A stretch of 32,022 nt of DNA from Schwartzia sp. (in: firmicutes) (GCA_017619685.1 JAFZRW010000050.1:1-32022), one strand, 5' to 3'; numbered from the stretch's first letter, positions 8,620 through 20,558 are shown. The notes: generated by a model from the sequence alone, not told the origin. Numbers and translations: made by a program.

Positions 8620-9891
8620 ATGGGCACGAACGGGGAGGTTATCACCGGCAGCGACTTCAAGCGCATGATTGCGGGCGCATACAGCGAGTTCTTGCTGGAA
8701 TATGAGAATATCAACGCGCTCGACAAAAAGCTCCGTCCGTCGTATGGCGCTCATCCGGGCACGAATATTTTGCGGACGATGGGAGCGGCGGTCATGCCGA
8801 CCGCGACGACGAAAGACGACAGTATCGGCGGGCTCTCACGCCGTGTCGCGTCGGCGGCGATCCTCGGCGCCAGGGGCAATTCCGGCGTGGTGTTGTCGCA
8901 GATTTTCCGCGGTCTTGCGAAAGGCCTCAGCGGGAAGGTCAACGCGACGTCGTCGGAATTCGGCAAGGCGTTCCAATACGGTATTTTGTACGCGCAGCGC
9001 GTGCTGCCGGAAGAACCGGAGCGTCCGCTGGTCAACGCGGCGCGTGCGGTGGCGAAAGGCGCGTATCACGCGGTGCGGGCGAATCTCCCAATCACGGAAA
9101 TCTTGGCCGCCGCCATTGCGGCGGGGGAGCATCCCGTCGCGGGCGACGCCGAGCTCGATGTGGGCGAGCGCATCATGCTGACGTTCCTCGTCGGCTGTCA
9201 AAAAGGACTGAACGGCAATTTCGTTTCCCCCGCGCTGAATTTTTCCGTCGGGACGGGAGAGAAGACGGCGGGATTGCCCGACCCGCGCCGCGATATTGTG
9301 CACCCGTATTGCCTGACGTTTTGCATCAAGAATCAGCAGGCGGATGAAAATGAGGTCGAGCGGCTCCTGGCGGAAAATTCCAGTTTCGTTGTCGTCGAGC
9401 GCAGGCGTCATACGCTGCATGTGCATCTGCATACCGCGCATCCCGGCGTCGTGCTCGAATATGCGGCGGGGCTTGGCCCGATCAGCGATATTCGGCTGAA
9501 CAATATGGCGGAGCCGCATTCGATGGTACTCGCGCATTCGTCGCTCATGCCGGTGGCGCTGTTGGCCGTCTCGCGCCGTGAGGAGCAGGCGAATCGGCTG
9601 ACGGAGCTCGGCGCGACATTGATCACGCGCGGCGACGAAGGCGACGTGCCGTCCGTCGGCGCGCTCGTGAACGCCGCACACAGCGATCTCGCGGAGTCTT
9701 ATGTGCTTGTGCCGGACGGGCCGCGAATGAAGCTGGAACTGCAGCAGGTCAAGCGCATCATGGGCCACCGTGTTGAGATCGTTTCCGTCTTGAGTGAAGC
9801 GGAGCAGGAGGCCGCCGTCAGGAGCTTCGACCGCCGCCTTTCCGCCGAGCAAAATGCCGAGCGTATGCAGGCGCGACTGATGGATAAGTAA
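8620..9891 (+). CDS. FakA/DhaL-like (DAK2 domain) protein with degenerate metal site
   Basis: A 423-residue relative of the fatty-acid kinase FakA/YloV, whose DhaL-like N-terminal domain binds ADP-Mg and phosphorylates fatty acid bound to FakB. The family motif GARGNSGVVLSQIFRG is present at residues 83-98. However, the stretch that normally reads NALNVFPVPDGDTGTNM is here NALDKKLRPSYGAHPGTNI (32-50). The aspartates that bind the magnesium ions are lost while GTN is kept. The C-terminal part (VPSVGALVNAAHSDLAESYVLVP) resembles the FakA C-terminal domain. Full FakA is about 550 residues, so this is shortened. Start ATG 8620 is chosen because AAGGAG abuts the alternative ATG at 8611. It is divergent from the FtsA-like gene. 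It may be a non-catalytic paralogue; this is inference. Confidence 0.75.
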   Translation: MGTNGEVITGSDFKRMIAGAYSEFLLEYENINALDKKLRPSYGAHPGTNILRTMGAAVMPTATTKDDSIGGLSRRVASAAILGARGNSGVVLSQIFRGLAKGLSGKVNATSSEFGKAFQYGILYAQRVLPEEPERPLVNAARAVAKGAYHAVRANLPITEILAAAIAAGEHPVAGDAELDVGERIMLTFLVGCQKGLNGNFVSPALNFSVGTGEKTAGLPDPRRDIVHPYCLTFCIKNQQADENEVERLLAENSSFVVVERRRHTLHVHLHTAHPGVVLEYAAGLGPISDIRLNNMAEPHSMVLAHSSLMPVALLAVSRREEQANRLTELGATLITRGDEGDVPSVGALVNAAHSDLAESYVLVPDGPRMKLELQQVKRIMGHRVEIVSVLSEAEQEAAVRSFDRRLSAEQNAERMQARLMDK

Positions 9892-9902
9892 GGAAAGAAA
9901 AA

Positions 9903-9943
9903 GGGGCTGTCGCAGGAAGAATGATTCTTCCTGCGACAGCCCC
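9903..9943 (-). terminator. Long hairpin at the left end of the AT-rich element
   Basis: Two 20-bp complementary arms (GGGGCTGTCGCAGGAAGAAT and its complement) surround a single base, so the real loop is about seven bases. The poly-T tract (CCTTTTTCTTTCC) follows on the minus strand only, and the plus-strand side reads AATGTCG. It lies 11 bases after the FakA-like stop and may still stop that transcript through stem strength. Confidence 0.55.
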
Positions 9944-10027
9944 AATGTCGTACTTAGAGAATTTTCAGTTAAGTCTTGAAACCTTTGTCTTGTCTGCAAT
10001 TTTTCTGTGTCTGTTTTTGTCATGAAG

Positions 10028-10058
10028 ATTTTGAAGTAAGAAATTCTTACCTCAAAAT
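10028..10058. repeat. AT-rich inverted repeat inside the element
   Basis: ATTTTGAAGTAAGAA pairs with TTCTTACCTCAAAAT, 15 bp with one G-U pair, just before the right terminal repeat. Confidence 0.6.
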
Positions 10059-10181
10059 TTTGCTTGTGCGACAGCCCCTTTGGGGCGGATAGGGCAGGAA
10101 ATTTTAAGCCGTTGTCGAATAAAAAACAAATACAGAAAACAAGGGGAGTCTTCCGTGCATCTGCGACAGGAGGCGGCATCG

Positions 10182-13438
<3,257 letters not shown>

Positions 13439-13442
<4 letters not shown>

Positions 13443-14803
13443 AAAAGCAAAAAGAAACGCGGCTCGTATTGCCGCGCGAGGAATGGCCGTATGAAGTGCC
13501 GAAGAATTGGGTATGGACAACAATCGCATCTATCTTTGATGTAACTTCCAGCAAAAGAGTACATAAAGATGATTGGCTTAAAGAAGGAATACCTTTTTAT
13601 CGCACAAGAGAATTAGTAAAACTCTCAGATTATGGTACAGTTGATAATGAATTATTTATTTCGCGTGAAATGTATGAAGCGTTCAAAAAAAACTTTGGTG
13701 TCCCTCAAATAGGAGATATATTGATTAGTGGAGTTGGAACTATTGGAGTTCCATTTGAAATACAATCAAATGATGAATTTTATTTCAAGGATGGAAACGT
13801 AGTTTGGTTCAAGAAAAAAAAGACAGTTAATTCACGATATATCTACCATCTATATAAAAGTGAGTTCCTGACAAATCAATTACATAATATGTCAGGGGGA
13901 ACCACGGTTGACACATATACTATTGTCAATGCTAAGAGGACCTTAATTCCCCTCCCTCCGCTTCCCGAGCAACAGCGTATCGTCGCCCGTATCGAATCGC
14001 TTTTCTCGAAGCTCGACACCACCGCCGAAAAAATCCGCGCCGCCCTCGACCAATTCCCAATCCGCAAAGCCGCCATTCTGCACAAGGCTTTCACGGGGGA
14101 ACTGACGAAAAAGTGGCGCGAAGAGCACGGAGTGGGGATGGAGAGCTGGGAAAGAAAAACTTTTCAGAATCTCGGTGAAACAAAATTAGGAAAAATGCTG
14201 GACAAGGCCAAAAATCTTGGACACCCCACAAAATATTTGCGAAATATAAATGTTAGGTGGTTCAGCTTTTCGTTTGAGGATGTATTGGAGCTTTTAGCTA
14301 CGGAAGATGAGCGAAAAAAGTTTTCCATTGAAGATGGGGATGTATTGATTTGTGAAGGCGGCGAGCCAGGACGTTGCGCTGTATGGACAAATGGACCAAA
14401 TACGTTCATCTATCAAAAAGCATTGCACCGTTTTCGCCCATATCCTGATAATTTAAGCCAATTTATAGCATATAATCTATATTATCTGAGTATTAGCGGT
14501 AAATTGGAATCTTATTATACCGGCACAACAATTAAGCACTTAACAGGAAAGTCATTGGCAAAACTTTCTGTTCCTGTTCCCACGCTCCCCGAACAAAAAG
14601 AAATCGTCCGTATCCTTGACGTTATTTTCGATCGCGAGCAGAAAGCGAAGGAAGCCGCCGAGCACCTGCTCGAAAACATCGACCTTACAAAAAAATCCAT
14701 CCTCGCCCGCGCCTTCCGAGGCAAACTTGGAACGAACGACCCGAAGGAAGCAAGCGCGGAAGGATTGCTGAAATACTCATATCATAAGGAGGTTTCAAAA
14801 TGA
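13439..14803 (+). CDS. hsdS: Type I restriction-modification specificity subunit
   Basis: HsdS sets the DNA target for both methylation and cleavage. The 454 residues show the classic two-fold layout: TRD1 about 20-165, a central conserved helical region (LPPLPEQQRIVARIESLFSK) about 169-235, TRD2 about 238-380, and a second conserved region (TLPEQKEIVRILDVIF) about 381-440. The conserved regions are GC-rich, whereas both TRDs (bases about 13511-13945 and 14151-14580) are strikingly AT-rich, as expected from domain exchange. The start is TTG 13439, overlapping the hsdR stop as TTGA with GGAGGAG about 8 bases upstream. The stop overlaps the next gene as ATGA. The target sequence cannot be read from the protein. 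Confidence 0.92.
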
Positions 14804-16047
14804 ATCGAACACATGAAAATAATTTACCAAAACTGCCTATTCCATATAAACTGACTGAAATATTCATAGACAATTTTAAGACATTCGATGATTCTCATAT
14901 TTATTTCTCAAAAGATATGACTGTTTTCGTCGGAGATAATGCTTCAGGGAAAAGCTCTATCCTGCAGGCATTAACCTTTTTGAAATATTGTTGCACCTCC
15001 ACGGTAGATGACTTTATGAAAGACCGTAGAATGAACGCAGATGATCTTGCTTCAAAGTTATTTCCAAAATTTCAAAAAAATATTACTTTTAGTTTAGAAT
15101 TTGAAAGCGAACAGAAACCTTTAGATAGCCTTTCTTGGATGATTACTTTCGTGGTCAATAAAACAGACAATAAAATAACATTACGTTCAGAAAAAATAAC
15201 ATGGCCATCTATATATAATGTAAAGTCACAGATGATCTTATATTACGATTCAAAAGAAGGTTTTCGACAGAATGAACGAGACAATAAAGGGGAATCCATC
15301 CCTGTAGGCGAGTATTCTTCTTCGCTGATCCGTTTTATTGATGAAAAACAGCGCGAGCAATTTCCACACCTCTACGCCATTAAGCATTTCTTTTTGGAAA
15401 CGGAGCCGTTAGACTTGCTCACACCAAAGGACATGAGACGAAGCGCTCGTGGGCAGGAACGTTCTTTAGGATTTAGCGGTGAAAAATTGCCGAATCTCAT
15501 TTACAAATTGAATGGAAATGAAAGAGAAACATTATTAAATACATTGACTAGAGTGCTTCCTAAAATGAAATCTGTAAGATCAGTGCGTTCCGGCTCAGGA
15601 CGGGCAGGATGGGCACATTTGGAAACCATAGAGCAGTTCAATGAGCACCCTATCACGGTTCAATCCGGTGGAATCAGCGACGGCGTTTTGCGCCTTGTAG
15701 CTTTATTTGCGTTGCCGTTCCTGAACAAAAGCGGCGGCGTCATTTTGCTGGACGAGGTAGAGGACGGAATCAACTCCAGCAACATTGCAATTCTTATGGA
15801 GTTTTTGCGGGAGTATAGCAAAAACAATGGGCAGCAAATTATTCTGACTACGCACAGCACTGTTTTGTTAGACTATGCAAAACCGGAGGAAATTCGTTGC
15901 CTATATCGAGATATAAACGGCTTTACCCAATGTGTAAACTTTTTAGACCTAAAAGACATCAAGGAAGAATTAGCTTATCTCTATCCGGGTGAAGCAATGC
16001 TGAATCGTGGAAAGGATTTTATGAAAGGCTTCACGGAGGAACGCTGA
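14800..16047 (+). CDS. AAA/ABC-type ATPase (AAA15/AAA21, RloA-like) embedded in the restriction operon
   Basis: A 415-residue SMC/ABC-like ATPase. It begins with ITEIF-type strands (LTEIFIDNFKTFDD), then Walker A GDNASGKSS (45-53), a signature-like QSGGISDGVLRL (288-299), Walker B VILLDEVEDG (314-323) and the H-loop LTTHST (349-354). This order is that of the OLD/AAA15/AAA21 families, whose members occur in abortive-infection systems such as RloA, AriA of PARIS and OLD. No nuclease domain is fused to it. Its start overlaps the hsdS stop (ATGA), and its TGA shares a base with the ATG of the TOPRIM-like gene, so the pair is translationally coupled. It is AT-rich compared with hsdR and hsdM. A phage-sensing role is inferred from the family and context. 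Confidence 0.85.
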   Translation: MNRTHENNLPKLPIPYKLTEIFIDNFKTFDDSHIYFSKDMTVFVGDNASGKSSILQALTFLKYCCTSTVDDFMKDRRMNADDLASKLFPKFQKNITFSLEFESEQKPLDSLSWMITFVVNKTDNKITLRSEKITWPSIYNVKSQMILYYDSKEGFRQNERDNKGESIPVGEYSSSLIRFIDEKQREQFPHLYAIKHFFLETEPLDLLTPKDMRRSARGQERSLGFSGEKLPNLIYKLNGNERETLLNTLTRVLPKMKSVRSVRSGSGRAGWAHLETIEQFNEHPITVQSGGISDGVLRLVALFALPFLNKSGGVILLDEVEDGINSSNIAILMEFLREYSKNNGQQIILTTHSTVLLDYAKPEEIRCLYRDINGFTQCVNFLDLKDIKEELAYLYPGEAMLNRGKDFMKGFTEER

Positions 16048-16805
16048 TGTTAAAACTTTTATTGCAGGGAGAAGGCCCGACGGATTGTGGAACTGTAAAT
16101 TATCAAACGGGAACTATAGAGGAAGGCCCCGTTCAGATATTTATTCGCAAAATCCTTGGAGAAACAGACGTAACCATGAACCTGTTCCCACGCTCGGAAA
16201 TGGAACTAAGCTCGCCCAAACACAGAAGGATTCGGTTGCAACCTCACAACCGGAATCTGAAAGGACATGGAATCCGCGCATATCTTTTGAGCATTGAGGC
16301 AATGCGACAAAAATGCGACGGAGGCATGTTATATGTCGACGCTGATAAGGAAAGCGGTGTCGACGCACGAAAAGAATCCGCATGTCAAAAAAGATACGAC
16401 GAGATAAAAACAGATATTCTTCGTGGTTTTCAGGCGAAAGAACTCCGCGGCGTTGCCGCAATCCCCATGAAGATGATCGAAAGCTGGATGATAGGGGACG
16501 AAAAAGCGCTTCCAAAGGCTTTCGGAGGAATTCGACAGTCCAAGCACAAGAAGGACAATCAAAAAGGAGCTGTTGAATCGTGTCCTGCAAAGCCGGAATT
16601 AGATTGGGGAGATAAGGCTAACCCAAGCAGTAATTATCCTAAGAATCGGTTATCCCGGATATTATCCGCGTATAATCGAGAAGCTTGTCGGGAAGTCTTT
16701 TGCGAAATAGCGAAAAATGCTGACATTACAACGCTTCGCAAGACTTGCCCCATCAGTTTCGATGATTTCCACAATCAACTCATAGCATTACGAAAGGAAA
16801 TATGA
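16047..16805 (+). CDS. TOPRIM-like protein (DUF4276/RloB type), likely effector partner of the ATPase
   Basis: A 252-residue protein with a TOPRIM-like pattern: an N-terminal strand ending in Glu (LLLQGEGPTD, E9), then LYVDADKES with D98 and D100, and AAIPMKMIESWMIGD at about 137-151, which is characteristic of DUF4276-like proteins. The end reads CPISFDDFHNQL. TOPRIM proteins coordinate metal through these acidic residues and are often nucleases. In PARIS the AAA ATPase AriA holds the TOPRIM protein AriB, and in Campylobacter hsd loci RloA and RloB occur together. This pair has the same layout. The family assignment rests on motifs only. The gene overlaps the ATPase by one base and ends TGA one base before the next ATG. 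It is AT-rich like its partner. Confidence 0.7.
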   Translation: MLKLLLQGEGPTDCGTVNYQTGTIEEGPVQIFIRKILGETDVTMNLFPRSEMELSSPKHRRIRLQPHNRNLKGHGIRAYLLSIEAMRQKCDGGMLYVDADKESGVDARKESACQKRYDEIKTDILRGFQAKELRGVAAIPMKMIESWMIGDEKALPKAFGGIRQSKHKKDNQKGAVESCPAKPELDWGDKANPSSNYPKNRLSRILSAYNREACREVFCEIAKNADITTLRKTCPISFDDFHNQLIALRKEI

Positions 16806-16806
16806 A

Positions 16807-17088
16807 ATGAATAATACCATCATCAGCGATGGACCATACAATATGAATCCGCTTCTCCATCAATTATTTTCTGCACTGGTAAATCAAAGCATTATCAACC
16901 AAAGACAACGAACGGTCATCTTGCCAAAAGGCCAACAAGAGGCATTAAATAAGATTTTAGAAGCGTTACACGATTTCAATGAGAATTGGTCAAAAATTGA
17001 ACCTGCATTTAAACCGATTGCTTTCGAGGAAAGCATATTAAAAATCGCTTCCGAAATTGGATGGATTATTGAAAGGAACCAACCATGA
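16807..17088 (+). CDS. Small unknown protein of the restriction-operon insert
   Basis: A 93-residue protein that I do not recognise. It has no signal peptide or membrane segment. The middle (KGQQEALNKILEALHDFNENW) and the end (FEESILKIASEIGWIIE) look helical. It starts one base after the TOPRIM-like stop, and its TGA overlaps the hsdM ATG as ATGA, so it is translated from the same message. AT-rich composition matches the ATPase and TOPRIM-like genes and not hsdM, so it probably arrived with that module. It could be a regulator, an inhibitor of the effector, or simply the coupling piece that keeps hsdM translated; nothing in the sequence decides. Confidence 0.6.
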   Translation: MNNTIISDGPYNMNPLLHQLFSALVNQSIINQRQRTVILPKGQQEALNKILEALHDFNENWSKIEPAFKPIAFEESILKIASEIGWIIERNQP

Positions 17089-18500
17089 CCACGCAGGAAA
17101 TCGTGCAAAAGCTCTGGAACCTCTGCAACGTGCTTCGGGACGACGGCATCACCTATCATCAGTACGTCACCGAGCTGACCTATATCCTGTTCCTGAAAAT
17201 GGCGAAGGAAACGGGTTCGGAGAAGGACATTCCCGAGGGCTGGCGCTGGGATGACCTGACCGCGAAAAGCGGCGTCGCGCTGAAAAGTTACTACAAGAAG
17301 CTCCTGACGCAGCTCGGCGAGCATTCCACGGGGCGCATCCGCGAAATATATCAGGGCGCGTCCACGAACATTGACGAACCGAAGAACCTCGAAAAGATCA
17401 TCACCTCCATCGACGCCCTCGACTGGTTCTCCGCCCGTGAGGAAGGGCTTGGCAATCTCTACGAAGGGCTTTTGGAGAAGAACGCCAACGAGAAGAAATC
17501 CGGCGCAGGCCAATATTTTACGCCCCGCCCGCTCATCGACGTGATGACGCGGCTGATGAAGCCGCAACCCGGCGAACGGTGCAACGATCCGGCCTGCGGC
17601 ACATTCGGCTTCATGCTTGCCGCGAGCCGATACGTGCGCGAGCACACGGACGACTTTTTCGACCTTGACGCCGACATGGCAACTTTCGAGAAAAACGAAG
17701 CGTTCACGGGCTGCGAGCTTGTCCATGACGCGCACCGCCTCGCTCTGATGAACGCCATGCTTCACGACGTCAACGGAAAGATTTTCCTTGCCGACACGCT
17801 TTCCAACGTGGGCAAGCAAATGAAGGGCTACGACCTCGTGCTGACGAATCCGCCCTTCGGCACGAAGAAAGGCGGCGAGCGCGCGACCCGCGACGATTTC
17901 ACGTTCCCGACGAGCAACAAGCAGCTCAATTTTCTCCAGCACATCTACCGCAGCCTGAAAGCCGACGGCAAAGCGCGTGCTGCCGTCGTACTGCCGGACA
18001 ACGTGCTTTTCGCCGACGGCGACGGCGCGAAAATCCGCGCCGACCTGATGGACAAATGCGACCTCCATACCGTCCTGCGTTTGCCTACGGGCATTTTCTA
18101 CGCGCAGGGCGTCAAGACGAACGTGCTGTTCTTCACGCGGGGCAAGACCGACAAGGGCAACACCAAGGAAGTCTGGTTCTATGACCTTCGGACGAATATG
18201 CCCTCCTTCGGCAAGACGAATCCGCTGAAAACGGAGCATTTCAAAAATATCGAGGCTGCCTTTGAAGCGAAAGATCGCCATACGGTCAAAGATGAACGGT
18301 TCAGCGTCTTCACCCGGGACGAGATTCGCGCGAAGGGCGACAGCCTCGACCTCGGCCTGATTCGCGACGATTCGGTGCTGGATTACGACGATCTCCCCGA
18401 TCCTGTCGAAAGCTGTGAAGAGACTATCGCTCAGTTGGAGGAAGCAACCGGGCTTTTGATGGACGTGGTAAAGGAACTGAAATCGCTTCGCGCTTCTTAA
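17085..18500 (+). CDS. hsdM: Type I restriction-modification DNA methyltransferase subunit (N6-adenine)
   Basis: HsdM methylates adenine in the HsdS-defined target, using S-adenosylmethionine. The 471 residues show the N-terminal helical HsdM domain (VQKLWNLCNVLRDDGITYHQY), the linker GAGQYFTPRPLIDVM, the SAM-binding motif DPACGTFGF at about 168, the catalytic NPPFG at about 255, and a C-terminal helical segment for HsdS contact. All key residues are present, so it should be active. The gene is GC-rich like hsdR and overlaps the small upstream gene by 4 bp. Its position last, after the foreign-looking module, separates it from hsdS and makes its translation depend on the module genes. A strong terminator follows. 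Confidence 0.95.
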   Translation: MTTQEIVQKLWNLCNVLRDDGITYHQYVTELTYILFLKMAKETGSEKDIPEGWRWDDLTAKSGVALKSYYKKLLTQLGEHSTGRIREIYQGASTNIDEPKNLEKIITSIDALDWFSAREEGLGNLYEGLLEKNANEKKSGAGQYFTPRPLIDVMTRLMKPQPGERCNDPACGTFGFMLAASRYVREHTDDFFDLDADMATFEKNEAFTGCELVHDAHRLALMNAMLHDVNGKIFLADTLSNVGKQMKGYDLVLTNPPFGTKKGGERATRDDFTFPTSNKQLNFLQHIYRSLKADGKARAAVVLPDNVLFADGDGAKIRADLMDKCDLHTVLRLPTGIFYAQGVKTNVLFFTRGKTDKGNTKEVWFYDLRTNMPSFGKTNPLKTEHFKNIEAAFEAKDRHTVKDERFSVFTRDEIRAKGDSLDLGLIRDDSVLDYDDLPDPVESCEETIAQLEEATGLLMDVVKELKSLRAS

Positions 18501-18516
18501 CCTTGCGGTTAGCTCA

Positions 18517-18553
18517 AAAAGCCGTCGCCGGAATCAAACCGGCGGCGGCTTTT
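18517..18553 (+). terminator. Intrinsic terminator closing the restriction operon
   Basis: AAAAGCCGTCGCCGG pairs with CCGGCGGCGGCTTTT (15 bp, one G-U pair) around a short loop, ending in TTTT, 16 bases after the hsdM stop. Confidence 0.85.
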
Positions 18554-18557
18554 AGTA

Positions 18558-18586
18558 TTGCTTTTATGCGTTCGGATTGATAAAAT
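18558..18586 (+). promoter_or_regulatory. Sigma-A-type promoter of metG
   Basis: TTGCTT is followed after 17 bp by TAAAAT, 31 bp before the metG ATG and directly after the restriction-operon terminator. Confidence 0.55.
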
Positions 18587-18616
18587 AAAGAAGTTATCTT
18601 TTAGGAGGGAATTTTC

Positions 18617-20557
18617 ATGGCGAACAAAACTTTTTATATAACGACGCCGATCTACTATCCGAGCGCGAAGCTGCACATCGGCCACGCGTACTGCACGACG
18701 ATCGCGGACGCGACGGCGCGCTTCAAGCGGCTGGCGGGCTACGACGTGTTCTTCCTGACCGGAAGCGACGAGCATGGGCAGAAGATTCAGCAGGCCGCTG
18801 AAAAAGAAGGCGTGACGCCGATCGAATATGTGGACAAGATCGTCGCGGGCTTCCAGGCGCTCTGGAAGCGTCTCCATATCTCCAACGACGATTTCCTGCG
18901 CACCAGCGAGCCGCGTCATCACCGCGTCGTGCAGGAATTTTTCCGCCGCGCGAAAGCGAAGGGCGACGTCTATAAGGGCGAATACACGGGACTTTACTGC
19001 ACGCCTTGTGAAAGCTACTGGACGGAGCTGCAGCTCGACGAGAACGGCTGCTGCCCCGATTGCCACCGCCCCGTGGAGCAGGTGTCGGAAGAGGCGTATT
19101 TCTTCAAGCTGTCGAACTACGCCGACCGATTGCTGGCGCATATCGAGGCGAATCCCGAGTTCATCCAGCCGGTCTCCCGCCGCAACGAGATGATCAGCTT
19201 CATCAAACAGGGCCTCGACGACCTCTGCATTTCGCGCACGTCCTTCGACTGGGGAATCCCCGTTCCGGACGACGAGAAGCACGTCATTTACGTCTGGTTT
19301 GACGCGCTGACGAACTATGTGACGGCGGCGGGCTTCTTTGACGATCCCGAAAAATTCAAGAAATTTTGGCCGGCGGACGTGCACCTCGTCGGAAAAGAGA
19401 TCGTGCGCTTCCACTCCATCATCTGGCCCGCGATTTTGATGTCCCTCGAGCTGCCGCTGCCGAAGCAGATTTACGGCCACGGCTGGCTGATCGTGGACGG
19501 AGATAAGATGTCGAAGTCCAAGGGCAACGTCGTCGACCCGAATCTCCTGATCGACGAGTTCGGTGCGGACGCAATCCGCTACTTCTTGCTGCGGGAAATC
19601 GCGCTGGGACAGGACGGCAATTTCTCCCGCGACGCGCTGATCGGGCGCATCAACGCCGATCTCGCCAACGACCTCGGAAACCTCCTGCACCGCACGTTGA
19701 ATATGATCGGAAAATTCCAGGACGGCGTCATCGAGGCGGCGACGACGAAGAGCGCGGTGGACGAGGATTTGATCGCGCACGCCGGGGAGCTGGTTCGGGA
19801 TTATTCGGACGCGATGGAAAAGATGGAACTGAGCCGCGCGATCAAACTGCTTTGGGCGTTCATCGGCCGTGCGAACAAGTATATCGACGAGACGGCGCCC
19901 TGGGCGCTGGCGAAAGACGCGGCGAAAAAATCGGAGCTTGCGACGGTCATGTACAATCTCGCCGAGAGCCTGCGCGTGATCAGCGTGCTCGTTTCGCCGT
20001 TCATGCCCGAGACGGTGCCGAAAATCTGGGCGCAGCTCGGCATGGCGCAGGATTTTGCGTCGGTGCGCCTTGAAGACGTGAAGACCTGGGGCGGCGTTCC
20101 TGCGGGACAGCATATCGGCGAAGCGGAGCAGCTTTTCCCGCGCATCGAAGTGGAAAAAGAAGCGCCCGCTCCGAAGGAGAAGCCGGAGAAGCAGAAAGCC
20201 GCGCCAAAACAGGAGAAAAAAGCGGAACCTGCGGAAAACGGCGTTATCACCATCGACGAGTTCAAGAAGACGGAACTTCGCGTAGCGGAGGTCACGGCGG
20301 CGGAGCGCATACCGAAGACGGACAAGCTGATGAAACTGACGCTTTCCCTCGGAGACGAGACGCGGGAAGTCGTGTCCGGCATCGCCGACGCCTATACGGC
20401 GGAGGAACTCGTCGGCAAGCATGTTGTGCTCGTCGCGAACCTGAAGCCCGCGAAACTGCGCGGCGTTATTTCCCACGGTATGGTGCTGGCGGCCTCCGAC
20501 GGCGAGAAGTTGAAATTGATCGAGACGGATATGCCCGCCGGAAGCGTGGTGCGCTGA
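18617..20557 (+). CDS. metG: Methionyl-tRNA synthetase with C-terminal tRNA-binding domain
   Basis: Charges tRNA(Met) with methionine. The 646 residues hold the class I signature HIGH at 20-23 and KMSKS at about 297-301. A zinc knuckle lies between, with CTPC and CPDC at about 127-147. An anticodon-binding helical domain, a Lys/Pro/Glu-rich linker and a Trbp111/EMAP-type OB-fold (VITIDEFKKTELRVAEV to the end) follow. The start ATG 18617 has AGGAGGG at good spacing. The tatD-like gene begins one base after its stop, a pairing that is common in Firmicutes. Methionine use here and metK at the right end of the window are biochemically linked but not adjacent. Confidence 0.97.
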   Translation: MANKTFYITTPIYYPSAKLHIGHAYCTTIADATARFKRLAGYDVFFLTGSDEHGQKIQQAAEKEGVTPIEYVDKIVAGFQALWKRLHISNDDFLRTSEPRHHRVVQEFFRRAKAKGDVYKGEYTGLYCTPCESYWTELQLDENGCCPDCHRPVEQVSEEAYFFKLSNYADRLLAHIEANPEFIQPVSRRNEMISFIKQGLDDLCISRTSFDWGIPVPDDEKHVIYVWFDALTNYVTAAGFFDDPEKFKKFWPADVHLVGKEIVRFHSIIWPAILMSLELPLPKQIYGHGWLIVDGDKMSKSKGNVVDPNLLIDEFGADAIRYFLLREIALGQDGNFSRDALIGRINADLANDLGNLLHRTLNMIGKFQDGVIEAATTKSAVDEDLIAHAGELVRDYSDAMEKMELSRAIKLLWAFIGRANKYIDETAPWALAKDAAKKSELATVMYNLAESLRVISVLVSPFMPETVPKIWAQLGMAQDFASVRLEDVKTWGGVPAGQHIGEAEQLFPRIEVEKEAPAPKEKPEKQKAAPKQEKKAEPAENGVITIDEFKKTELRVAEVTAAERIPKTDKLMKLTLSLGDETREVVSGIADAYTAEELVGKHVVLVANLKPAKLRGVISHGMVLAASDGEKLKLIETDMPAGSVVR

Positions 20558-20558
20558 A

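Larger units (their letters stand above)
9900..10081. mobile_element. Small AT-rich element with 15-bp terminal inverted repeats (MITE-like)
   Basis: The 182-bp block starts AAAGGGGCTGTCGCA and ends with its exact complement TGCGACAGCCCCTTT. A third copy of the TGCGACAGCCCC end lies inside it at 9932-9943, making a 20-bp hairpin at the left end. The interior is clearly AT-rich in a GC-rich region and holds no gene. No target-site duplication is evident. It sits between the FakA-like gene and the restriction operon. It could instead be an elaborate leader or terminator region. Confidence 0.5.

Noticed and set aside
10080-10181. Upstream extension of hsdR from TTG 10080 or GTG 10155
   Set aside because: The first overlaps the inverted-repeat element and has no ribosome site. 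GTG 10155 is possible, but TTG 10182 has the better-placed AGGAGG and begins the protein at the usual point of this domain.
16884-18281. 465-residue minus-strand open frame opposite hsdM
   Set aside because: hsdM on the plus strand carries DPACGTFGF and NPPFG and is clearly the real gene.
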